NCBI GenBank assembly: GCA_964639175.1
Contig: CAZXCE010000300.1
Location: forward strand, 1-9,931
DNA: 9,931 nucleotides
Direction: 5' to 3'
From: JACQXX01 sp964639175
Lineage (GTDB): Bacteria; Acidobacteriota; Blastocatellia; Chloracidobacteriales; Chloracidobacteriaceae
Part shown: piece by piece, positions 1-6,670 of the stretch
Layout: every line of letters starts with the position of its first letter
Position numbering within the stretch: the stretch's first letter is position 1
Position numbers and translations under genes: made by a program
The notes under the pieces: model-generated
Seen by the model: the letters and a program-made list of their open reading frames with translations, nothing else
What the model was told of the DNA's origin: nothing
Databases searched by the model: none

Positions 1-12
1 GGTATTGGTTCC

Positions 13-68
13 AAAGCACCAGGCACCGGGCACTAACTACTTGTCACTAACCACTAGCCACTAACCAC
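13..68. repeat. Heptanucleotide tandem array A (8 units)
   Basis: Eight consecutive 7-base units all ending in AC lie in phase, beginning AAAGCAC and CAGGCAC and ending TAACCAC, TAGCCAC, TAACCAC. The units change along the array from G-rich (CAGGCAC, CGGGCAC) to T/A-rich (TAACCAC), so it looks degenerate or hybrid. It lies 3' of the minus-strand gene that ends at 111; on that gene's coding strand it reads GTGGTTA. The period is read directly from the sequence; any function is unknown. Confidence 0.85.
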
Positions 69-110
69 TAAAGGATTTCTTCATTCGGATCTTCCCAGTG
101 CGGTGGTCAA

Positions 111-1892
111 TTAGTTGAATCGAACCCGAAAGATGGTCTGTGTTTTATCAACCAGCAGGAAGATTTCACCGCGTGAGTTTACAAATAACCCCCGGAGTGC
201 ATCAGCCCCTTGTTTGGTGTCATAAGTCGCAACCAGTTGGCCGGTTTGGGTGACTTCGGTCAACATTCCATTTCCACGGTCTGAAACCAGCAGATTGCCG
301 TTTGGCATCAAAACCAGTCCAAATGGATATTGAAACCCATTGCGCAACACGCGTTGATTGCCAGTCGCTTCGTCAACGGCCACCAGCACGCCACGGGAAG
401 AATCAAGGGCGAAAATTGTCCGGGACGCTTTGTTATAGGCCAGTTGTTCGAGCCCGCGAGTGTTGGCATCAGTGGTCGAGAGACCAAATCCACGCGCAAT
501 CACCCGACCAGTGGAGCGGGTATCAGGGTCAATAAACCGGATTTCCCCAGTGCCGCCATTCGACAGGAAGAACGTGCGCGAAACCAGACCGTCTACGCCA
601 AGCATATACCGTGGATTTGAAACGCCACCCAGGTTCCCTGGGGCAATGCCTTCGGCACCGAAATCGGAAGATCGGAAGGAACGGGACGCCAGAATCGTGG
701 GCACGCAGGTCGTGTAGGCGACTTCGGTACTGTAAAAAGCAATCGAGGAAACCAGCAGGAACGAATTGCGCTGCACCTGACGAACCCCACCCGTCGAAGT
801 AAGCAACACCAGTGACCGGGTTGAATACTGGGTCACGACATACGAGCCATCGGGGACTTCGGTCATGTGATAAATGTCTGGACCGGTATCCGGACTTTTC
901 CCAAACTGGATCAGTTCGACGGTGCGACCAGGTGCTGGTTTTTCAGTGATGGTGAAGGTTACGTTTTCCGAGGAAACACCATTGGGTGTCGTCACACTCA
1001 ACGTTCGAGCCCCAGGCGCCGCTGCATCCTGGATGGTAATCGCCACTGGAAAACTGGTTTCCGTTCCGCCCGGCAAAACGGCAACTGTGGCACCACTTCC
1101 GCTCAGCGCAACAGCACTGGCACCGCCCAGTCGAAAGCCGCTAATGACGGCATTGACAGTTTCTCCCTGGATTCCACTGGCCGGGTCAATTCCGCTCACA
1201 ACTGGTTTGGTTTCGTCCGGCGCCGTGACGGTAAAACTCACGGTTTCGCTTTGGGCAGTTCCAGCCGTGGTTGTAACCGTAACGGTGTGTTTTCCAACCA
1301 CTGCATCCTGGGCAATCACAAAAGTCACCGGGAGTTGCGTCGGATTCACTGACGTTGTGGTCGAAATCGTAACGCCTTCAGCACTGACGGTGACAGTGCC
1401 GCCATACAGATTGCGACCTTCGATGACTGTGGTAACGGTGGTTCCAGCTTTTCCAGCGGCTTCTTGAATGCGCGTCAACTGGGGACGGGCGGTGGCATTG
1501 GCGACAAAAACTTCGGAGCGCTGACCCGAAGCGGTGTTCAATACTTGAAAAACCGTTTGATCACCGCTGGTGTTGATCGCGGCTAATCGGTCATCTGTGG
1601 CTCTCAGTCGGGTTGGGCTACCATCACTGGCCGTTCCATTTTTCAGCGCTTTGGTTTTTTGAGCGGCAACCCCGTTGATTTCAACGGTACTCCCGCCTTT
1701 GACAAACCCGGAACCGGTGACATTGGCCCGAACCTGACCACTGGCATTTTTAGAAATTGAAACATTTGAAATTGCCGGCCCCGACGATTGGGCAATGGCG
1801 GCGACTGACATTCCAAAAATCACAAGACACAAGCTGAAAAGTTGAAATACTGAACGATATCTGTTTCGAATAGAATATTTTAGAAGCGGCAT
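111..1892 (-). CDS. Exported protein with three IPT/TIG-like domains and a C-terminal beta-propeller-like region
   Basis: Read from ATG at 1892, the product has 593 residues. It starts with a signal peptide: basic n-region 1-13, hydrophobic core about 14-30, probable cleavage after AIA at 34. Three Ig-like beta units of IPT/TIG type follow at about 39-131, 137-223 and 229-316, with typical phrases such as 'IDPASGIQGETVNAVISG' and 'GARTLSVTTPNG'. The C-terminal part, 325-593, resembles an NHL/SMP-30-like propeller ('YPFGLVLMPNGNLLVSDRGNG', split here at residues 522-542). The family suggests a periplasmic or surface binding or adhesion role, with no enzyme motif visible. The ATG has AAGGA six bases upstream. 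A GTG at 1955 would add 21 residues and has a perfect AAGGAGG seven bases upstream. I prefer the ATG because it gives a clean signal peptide. No terminator hairpin is evident downstream. Confidence 0.85.
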   Translation of the reverse strand: MPLLKYSIRNRYRSVFQLFSLCLVIFGMSVAAIAQSSGPAISNVSISKNASGQVRANVTGSGFVKGGSTVEINGVAAQKTKALKNGTASDGSPTRLRATDDRLAAINTSGDQTVFQVLNTASGQRSEVFVANATARPQLTRIQEAAGKAGTTVTTVIEGRNLYGGTVTVSAEGVTISTTTSVNPTQLPVTFVIAQDAVVGKHTVTVTTTAGTAQSETVSFTVTAPDETKPVVSGIDPASGIQGETVNAVISGFRLGGASAVALSGSGATVAVLPGGTETSFPVAITIQDAAAPGARTLSVTTPNGVSSENVTFTITEKPAPGRTVELIQFGKSPDTGPDIYHMTEVPDGSYVVTQYSTRSLVLLTSTGGVRQVQRNSFLLVSSIAFYSTEVAYTTCVPTILASRSFRSSDFGAEGIAPGNLGGVSNPRYMLGVDGLVSRTFFLSNGGTGEIRFIDPDTRSTGRVIARGFGLSTTDANTRGLEQLAYNKASRTIFALDSSRGVLVAVDEATGNQRVLRNGFQYPFGLVLMPNGNLLVSDRGNGMLTEVTQTGQLVATYDTKQGADALRGLFVNSRGEIFLLVDKTQTIFRVRFN

Positions 1893-1962
1893 ACCATTTC
1901 CTTCCATATAACAAACCAGTACCGAAAGAGGGAGTGAAAAGAACCAGCCATTCACGACCTCG

Positions 1963-1969
1963 CCTCCTT
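1963..1969 (-). promoter_or_regulatory. Perfect Shine-Dalgarno upstream of alternative GTG start
   Basis: On the minus strand AAGGAGG stands seven bases before the GTG at 1953-1955, which is in frame with the IPT/TIG gene. It competes with the AAGGA at 1899-1903 that serves the ATG at 1892. Either start, or both, may be used. The longer form would carry a second hydrophobic segment (FFSLPLSVLVCY) ahead of the signal peptide. Confidence 0.5.
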
Positions 1970-2004
1970 CTCTTCATTAAACCGGGCAGCACCAGCAATG
2001 CCCG

Positions 2005-2394
2005 TTACTGTTTCAACACTTTGATTTCAACCGCCATTTTATTAACTTCCTGATACATCACCTTGACGCTGGTATTGGCCACCAGATCGGAAACCGTCAA
2101 GTCTTTGCGGCCACCGAAAGCGGCTGAATCTTCAGCTTTGAATTTCGTTTTTTTGGTGAGGGTGAGGATGAGTTCACGATTCTTCTGGTCTTTGATGGTG
2201 ACCGTGTTTTTTGCGGTATCAACACTGAGCACCGTGGCGCGCACGGCTTTGGTTGGAGCAAAGGCATCAGTGGCGCCCGGACGTGGCGGGCTGATGGCGC
2301 CACCACCACCGCCAGATGCCAGGGCGGGCCCAGCCAGCAGTGTCAAACCAAGCAGTGCGGATAATCCTGAAAGTGACATTGTCTTTAAGTTCAT
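2005..2394 (-). CDS. Small exported protein of unknown function
   Basis: This 129-residue protein has a clear signal peptide: lysine at 4, hydrophobic stretch 7-24, probable cleavage after ALA at 26. A glycine run (28-32) and a proline-containing linker follow. The compact domain at about 48-129 is beta-rich: 'VRATVLSVDTAKNTVTIKD' and 'NRELILTLTKKTKF' look like strands of a small OB-like barrel. That recalls the DUF5666 type of exported domain, but I cannot name the family with confidence. It has no cysteines and no catalytic motif. AGAAGG eight bases before the ATG supports the start. It lies 3' of the DUF547 gene on the same strand, 76 bases away with a heptad array between them, so co-transcription is possible but not shown. 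Confidence 0.75.
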   Translation of the reverse strand: MNLKTMSLSGLSALLGLTLLAGPALASGGGGGAISPPRPGATDAFAPTKAVRATVLSVDTAKNTVTIKDQKNRELILTLTKKTKFKAEDSAAFGGRKDLTVSDLVANTSVKVMYQEVNKMAVEIKVLKQ

Positions 2395-2431
2395 GATTTA
2401 AACCTTCTCATTCTTGAATTTATGGCTTTTA

Positions 2432-2459
2432 GAACCCGGAATCCGGAACCCGGAACTCG
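2432..2459. repeat. Heptanucleotide array B (4 units, GAACCCG)
   Basis: Four in-phase units read GAACCCG, GAATCCG, GAACCCG, GAACTCG. The array begins 11 bases beyond the stop of the DUF547 gene. On that gene's coding strand it reads GGGTTCC, the same heptamer and orientation as array F behind cstA. It also lies 37 bases upstream of the small exported-protein gene. Confidence 0.9.
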
Positions 2460-2470
2460 ATTCTGATGAG

Positions 2471-3274
2471 TTAATTTGACTGATTGAGATTCCAATCGTA
2501 GGTTAGGAAGACAACTTTAGCATTGGCAGCCGTGACGTCTGACCGGTATTTTGCGACAAACGACGGGACATTTCCAAAATCGTCCTGATACCAGTCAAAA
2601 ATCGAAGAGACGGAAAGTCTCCCGGATGCCGCATCCCAGTTGGCGCCTTTGGTCGCATCGGCCAGAAATTCACGCGTGACAGTATCCAGAAATTCGTTCA
2701 GGTCTTTGCCCTCAAAGGCCCGTGGCTGCAAGTTTGGGCAACCAACCGAAGCACAGTTGATCGCAAAATGGATGCGGGGATCTTTGTAGCGCGGTCTGAG
2801 CACTTTATTTTCGATTTGATCGAGCGAAAGCTCAGTATTGGCAACCGGATAGGGAGTTTGCCAGAAGTTTTTGGCTTTGGGGTCTTTCAAGGCGTCGAAA
2901 TTCACGCTTTTCAATGGATATTTCTCAAGTACTGAATTGAGTGTGATGGCATTATAAGCATTGATCCAGAAGGCTTTCTGGTCATTTTCAGGGAGGTATT
3001 CAGGGTGGGCTGTCGCCAGCCGTTTGACATACTCGGCCAGAGCAGCTTTGTCAGCCGCATTAGCGACCCATTCGCTGTATTTCACACGGCCACCAACGAC
3101 ATATTTTTTGAGGAGCGTGTCAAATTCAGCGTGTGAGAAGGTTTCGGCTTTCCCGGCTGGTGGCGGGGTTGAGACAGGTGGAAGATTTGGTGCCGGCGCA
3201 GTTTGATTGCAGCCGGTGGTCATTGAGAATACAACCAAAAATAAACTGATAAAAATAAAGCGATCCCAGGTCAT
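2471..3274 (-). CDS. DUF547-domain lipoprotein
   Basis: The 267-residue product starts with a lipoprotein signal peptide: hydrophobic 6-17 and lipobox MTTGC with the lipidated cysteine at 22. A Pro/Ala-rich tether runs to about 40. The rest, about 46-262, matches DUF547: FWINAYNAI at 102-110, RIHFAINCASVGCP at 167-180, FDWYQDDF at 226-233 and LTYDWN near the end. His169, Cys174 and Cys179 sit in the most conserved block. The family has no agreed biochemical function; a cysteine-dependent role is conceivable but is my inference. The protein should be anchored in the envelope. The start is set by the lipobox; upstream there is only a weak GAGAG. Array C lies 21 bases 5' of the ATG and array B 11 bases 3' of the stop. 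Confidence 0.88.
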   Translation of the reverse strand: MTWDRFIFISLFLVVFSMTTGCNQTAPAPNLPPVSTPPPAGKAETFSHAEFDTLLKKYVVGGRVKYSEWVANAADKAALAEYVKRLATAHPEYLPENDQKAFWINAYNAITLNSVLEKYPLKSVNFDALKDPKAKNFWQTPYPVANTELSLDQIENKVLRPRYKDPRIHFAINCASVGCPNLQPRAFEGKDLNEFLDTVTREFLADATKGANWDAASGRLSVSSIFDWYQDDFGNVPSFVAKYRSDVTAANAKVVFLTYDWNLNQSN

Positions 3275-3295
3275 AGCTTGGCTCTCAGACTATTG

Positions 3296-3316
3296 GGGTT
3301 CAGGGTTCAGGGTTCA
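3296..3316. repeat. Heptanucleotide array C (3 units, GGGTTCA)
   Basis: Three exact GGGTTCA units are followed by a broken fourth. The array lies 21 bases 5' of the DUF547 start, whose coding strand reads TGAACCC. It is the same heptamer as array E upstream of cstA, and in both places the C-rich strand is the coding strand. Confidence 0.9.
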
Positions 3317-3369
3317 GGAAAAGACACCTTCTTTTATGTGTGCTCTCTTTTCCGATTCCAAAAAATGAT

Positions 3370-3400
3370 CCCAATTGGGCTTCATGGATGGAATGAAGCC
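3370..3400. other. Palindrome overlapping a perfect 8-bp hairpin
   Basis: CCCAATTGGG (3370-3379) is a perfect 10-base palindrome. It overlaps a perfect inverted repeat, GGCTTCAT at 3378-3385 and ATGAAGCC at 3393-3400, with a 7-base loop. The two structures share bases 3378-3379, so as RNA they would exclude one another. No T-run follows directly on the plus strand, so it is not a standard terminator there. On the minus strand it could lie in the leader of the DUF547 gene or serve as a protein-binding site. Confidence 0.55.
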
Positions 3401-3665
3401 AGATTGTTGGTTGAATGTGGTCATGAGATTTGGAGGCGTTGAGTGCCGGGTGAAATCCACGGCTGAGTTTTTCTATTCCGAAGAAATCCAATCCCAAAGA
3501 TTCAATCGGTAAGAATATTTTCCAGCTTCCCTGGGATTAAACCCTGCACACCCAATCAAAGTAAAATAGTGAGTAATCAAGGAAAACTCTCCTCATAGTG
3601 AATTTAATTCCTGACCTTATATTCACAGGCAGTAAAGTAATTCAATCAAATAAATTTAGTGAAGG

Positions 3666-3693
3666 ACTGACTACTAACAACTGACTACTGACT
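3666..3693. repeat. Heptanucleotide array D (4 units, ACTGACT)
   Basis: Four in-phase units read ACTGACT, ACTAACA, ACTGACT, ACTGACT. The array ends nine bases before the ATG of the fusion gene and starts on the last base of a GAAGGA (3661-3666) that would make a good Shine-Dalgarno if it were closer. Its units resemble the TAACTAC unit of array A. Confidence 0.88.
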
Positions 3694-3702
3694 CAAATTG
3701 AT

Positions 3703-6066
3703 ATGACAAATCTGATTTCAAGTTATTTCAACTGGTTACAGCACGGAACACCGACTGGCGAGGTCGTCCGCTATCCGGTCATTCGAGAAAAGTATCAATC
3801 ACAAGTTGATGGACTCTATATTGTAGGCGATCTGTCCGGTCTGCCGCTCCTGAAATTTGCCGCCAAGCAAGGCTTTGAAGTCATCGGGCACATTGCCACG
3901 CGACTGGCACAATCGTCAGCCCTAGCCGATGATTCAGTGTATGACGTGGCTATTCTTGGGGCTGGCGCGGCAGGATTGGCCGCAGCCCTCCACGCTAAAC
4001 GCAAGGGGCTGCGATATGTAGTGCTCGAAGGCGTTCGGATTGCCAACACAATTGTGAATTTCCCCAAAGGCAAGCCGATCTTTGCCGAACCCATGCAAAT
4101 TGCCAATCCCAGTGAACTTCCAGTGGTCGAATCAACTAAAGAAGAAACCCTGGCTACCTGGTTCCAGCTCCTTGACCGCGAGCAACTCAGCATTCTGGAA
4201 GGTATGAATGTGCGCGATGTTCGCAAAAACCAGGATGGCGTTTTTGAAGTCACCGTCGAGGACAAACCAGCCGTGAAAGCCAGATTTATCGTGCTGGCGA
4301 CTGGAAAAGCTGGAAAATCACGCACGCTCAATGTTCCAGGCGAAAAGCTGCCGAAAGTTTCTGACCGGTTGTTTAGTCCGCTTGATTACCGTGATCAAAA
4401 CATCCTGGTCGTTGGCGGCGGTGATTCCGCCATTGAAACGGCAATTGCCCTGGCTGAAACCGGAAACAACGTCACGATTTCTTATCGCAAAGGGGATTTT
4501 TCACGCATTAAAGAAGGCAATGCCCGGCAACTGGAAACACTTTTTCAGGCCGGGAAAGTCACAGTGCTCTATCACTCGACCGTCAAGGAAATCACCGAAA
4601 CCTCAGTGGTGCTTCAAATTGGCAAAGAAACCCGAAGCCTTCCCAACGATGTGGTGTTCACCATGATTGGCAAGGAACTGCCCTATGAGTTCCTCGAACG
4701 ACTCGGCATCACGATTGAAAACACCTGGACCGCCGCCCGCTTCGCCCTCTTTGGCCTTTCGCTGTTTGTCTTTTCAATGGTCTATTTTGGCAAGAGCGTC
4801 GCCGGGAAACTCACGCCGGAAGCTTCGCTCGGCGCCAAAATCGGAGTACTGGCGATTCCGGGTCTGACCGTCATCGCCATGATGGCGGCAGTGTTGTATG
4901 TTTACTGGACGACGAACCGCCATAAACTGACCAGTTTTCAAAGCCTTGTGCCCCCCCTGCTGACGGCAGTTGTGACCACGGGCATCACGCTTTTGTCTTT
5001 ATTTCTGGTCTGTGACCACGTTGGGCCAGATGGCAAACCAGCGCCGTACAAATTGCTTGGGCTCGATCAATATTTCTGGTACAGCGCGCTCTATAGTCTG
5101 GCGATTCTGGTGTTTGGCATCCGGCGAATTGTCACCAAGAAAAACGACTACATCACGAAACAAACCATTTCGCTCATCTTCTTTCAGGTTGTGATGCTCT
5201 TTGGACTTCCCTACGGATTGGAGTTTGGCGTCAAAAGCGGCTTGATTCACCTGCCAAACTGGATGGAAACCTATGTCTTTCCTAACCAATCCTATTCCAA
5301 TGTGTATGGACTGGTGCTGGCCTATCCGCTCTATATTCATAATGTTCTGACGGGTGAGCCGAGTGCCTTCTGGCTTGGAATGAGTATTTTGCAGACATTT
5401 GTCATCATTCCGGCGCTGATTTATTACTTTGGGAAAGGCGCCTATTGCGGCTGGATTTGTTCCTGCGGAGCACTGGCCGAAACCCTGGGCGATGACTATC
5501 GGACGCTGGCACCACACGGTGAAAAAGCCAAACGCTGGGAAAATCTCGGACAGGTAATCCTGGCTGCAATTGTGCTGATCACCATTTTGTGGGCGCTTGG
5601 ACACTGGACACCCGAAGGCTCGGTCTTCCGTACGGCCAGGCTCGGCAGCCTGACGCTCGCGAAACTCAGCCTTGGACTCAAGAACCTGTATTCGCTCGTG
5701 GTGGATGTGGCGTTTGCGGGGGCAATTCCACTGGCCGTTTACTTCTTTTATTCAGGCCGCATCTGGTGCCGCTACGGCTGCCCGCTGGCTGCATTGATGC
5801 ATATTTACGCCAGGTTTTCACGCTACCGGATTTTCTCAGACAAAAAGAAGTGCATTAGCTGCAACATTTGCACCAAAGTTTGTCACATGGGCATTGATGT
5901 TATGGGCTATGCCAGCCAGGGCCGCCCGATGGATGACGTCCAGTGCGTCCGCTGTTCAGCCTGCGTGGTGAGTTGTCCGATGGATGTTTTAAGCTTTGGA
6001 CAAACCGGAACCGGGCATCCGCACGATCCAGGACCGAAACTGGTGCAATTGCGAAGGGTAAAATAA
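3703..6066 (+). CDS. NAD(P)H/FAD oxidoreductase fused to NapH/NosR/CcoG-like membrane polyferredoxin
   Basis: The product has 787 residues in two halves. Residues 1-340 form a thioredoxin-reductase/YpdA-like flavoprotein: FAD site GAGAAG at 86-91, second dinucleotide site GGGDSA at 238-243, VLATG at 197-201. It has no CxxC pair, so it is not a classical thioredoxin reductase. The GD motif that normally closes the FAD domain (GLYIVGD, 37-43) is at the N-terminus instead. Residues 343-684 hold about eight membrane segments with CGWICSCG (582-589) and WCRYGCP (688-694), as in NapH, NosR and CcoG. Two 4Fe-4S motifs follow: Cys717/720/723/727 and Cys748/751/754/758. I infer electron flow between cytosolic NAD(P)H and a quinone or other membrane acceptor, direction unknown. 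The ATG has no nearby Shine-Dalgarno. The gene converges on the 161-residue orphan; no terminator is clear. Confidence 0.9.
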   Translation: MTNLISSYFNWLQHGTPTGEVVRYPVIREKYQSQVDGLYIVGDLSGLPLLKFAAKQGFEVIGHIATRLAQSSALADDSVYDVAILGAGAAGLAAALHAKRKGLRYVVLEGVRIANTIVNFPKGKPIFAEPMQIANPSELPVVESTKEETLATWFQLLDREQLSILEGMNVRDVRKNQDGVFEVTVEDKPAVKARFIVLATGKAGKSRTLNVPGEKLPKVSDRLFSPLDYRDQNILVVGGGDSAIETAIALAETGNNVTISYRKGDFSRIKEGNARQLETLFQAGKVTVLYHSTVKEITETSVVLQIGKETRSLPNDVVFTMIGKELPYEFLERLGITIENTWTAARFALFGLSLFVFSMVYFGKSVAGKLTPEASLGAKIGVLAIPGLTVIAMMAAVLYVYWTTNRHKLTSFQSLVPPLLTAVVTTGITLLSLFLVCDHVGPDGKPAPYKLLGLDQYFWYSALYSLAILVFGIRRIVTKKNDYITKQTISLIFFQVVMLFGLPYGLEFGVKSGLIHLPNWMETYVFPNQSYSNVYGLVLAYPLYIHNVLTGEPSAFWLGMSILQTFVIIPALIYYFGKGAYCGWICSCGALAETLGDDYRTLAPHGEKAKRWENLGQVILAAIVLITILWALGHWTPEGSVFRTARLGSLTLAKLSLGLKNLYSLVVDVAFAGAIPLAVYFFYSGRIWCRYGCPLAALMHIYARFSRYRIFSDKKKCISCNICTKVCHMGIDVMGYASQGRPMDDVQCVRCSACVVSCPMDVLSFGQTGTGHPHDPGPKLVQLRRVK

Positions 6067-6111
6067 CCTTCTACACCAGGCTCTACAGTTTTGGTGCAGG
6101 CGCGACCAGCC

Positions 6112-6597
6112 TCAGGGCAACATCCCATCCCATAGTTGAAGCGCACACCAGAGCATAAACATCTGAACGGGCATCGAAATCGAATCGGGAAGTTCAATGC
6201 GAATTTCCCGATATATGTTTTTATCATCCGAAGTTTTTTCTTTTGATATTTTTCCCAGGTTTTCCCGGTTCAAAAAAACCTCAAAATAACTCTCTTTCAA
6301 AAGCGGCGTTTTTGCCAGGTATGTTTTGTTTTCACTGAAAATAAAGCATTGAAATTTTGTTCGCTCCACATTGAGAAACTCTGTTTTTGCAATAATTTCA
6401 GTGCCGGTTTCAAACTGGTAATGACCACGCCAAAACAACAATCCAGCCGAAACCTGTCTGACGTGGAATATCTTTTTTCCAACCTGTATCTCGGCGCCGA
6501 AATCAGGGTCGGGAACAACGCCAATCAGAGCATTTCCCTGAAAGATTCGGTACTCTTTTCCACGTTCACTTTTATACTCGCGAAGTGCGGTATACAT
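6112..6597 (-). CDS. AT-rich gene for a 161-residue protein of unknown function
   Basis: I do not recognise this protein. From ATG at 6597 it is soluble-looking and beta-rich, with short strands such as EYRIFQGNALIGVV and YFEVFLNRENLGKI. It ends in a hydrophobic segment, about 138-159 (VQMFMLWCALQLW), which may be a membrane tail. The strand pattern loosely recalls tubby/LURP-one-like folds, a weak guess. The frame is open further upstream, to 6765, but that would overlap the end of the YARHG gene; no Shine-Dalgarno marks any start. Stretches of the gene (6241-6360) are only about 33% GC, far below its neighbours, suggesting a different origin. It follows the YARHG gene on the same strand after 73 bases and could be co-transcribed with it. 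Its stop lies 45 bases from the end of the convergent fusion gene. Confidence 0.65.
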   Translation of the reverse strand: MYTALREYKSERGKEYRIFQGNALIGVVPDPDFGAEIQVGKKIFHVRQVSAGLLFWRGHYQFETGTEIIAKTEFLNVERTKFQCFIFSENKTYLAKTPLLKESYFEVFLNRENLGKISKEKTSDDKNIYREIRIELPDSISMPVQMFMLWCALQLWDGMLP

Positions 6598-6670
6598 ACG
6601 ATTCTGATTCCGATTCACTCGTTTTAATACTTCGCCTCTTCCCCAAACTGGGGAATCAAGTCCAGCTTTA

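Larger units (their letters stand above)
3275..3702. other. 428-base spacer between divergent genes
   Basis: No credible gene lies here. A 65-codon minus-strand frame (3300-3497) reads through array C and has no family features, so I do not call it. The spacer holds array C (3296-3316), a palindrome and hairpin (3370-3400), an AT-rich section (about 3550-3660) that probably carries promoter elements for the plus-strand fusion gene, a short inverted repeat GTGAAT/ATTCAC (3598-3603 and 3621-3626), and array D (3666-3693). I could not pick a convincing -35/-10 pair. Confidence 0.6.

Noticed and set aside
874..1467. Long plus-strand frame opposite the IPT/TIG gene
   Set aside because: It is antisense to a well-supported gene, and its low-complexity Val/Thr/Pro composition mirrors the Thr/Val-rich coding strand.
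3300..3497. Minus-strand open frame of 65 codons in the large spacer
   Set aside because: It runs through the heptad array and the hairpin, has no Shine-Dalgarno or recognisable domain, and its end is encoded by repeat units.
3598..3626. Inverted repeat GTGAAT/ATTCAC as an operator
   Set aside because: Six-base arms 17 bases apart in AT-rich DNA are easily found by chance; noted in the spacer entry only.
4999..5604. Minus-strand frame of about 200 codons inside the fusion gene
   Set aside because: The opposite strand encodes membrane segments and cysteine motifs of a recognised family; this frame shows no family features.
6071..6095. Possible terminator hairpin between the convergent genes (CACCA/TGGTG)
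   Set aside because: The stem is only five base pairs with a long loop and no T-run, so it is not convincing.
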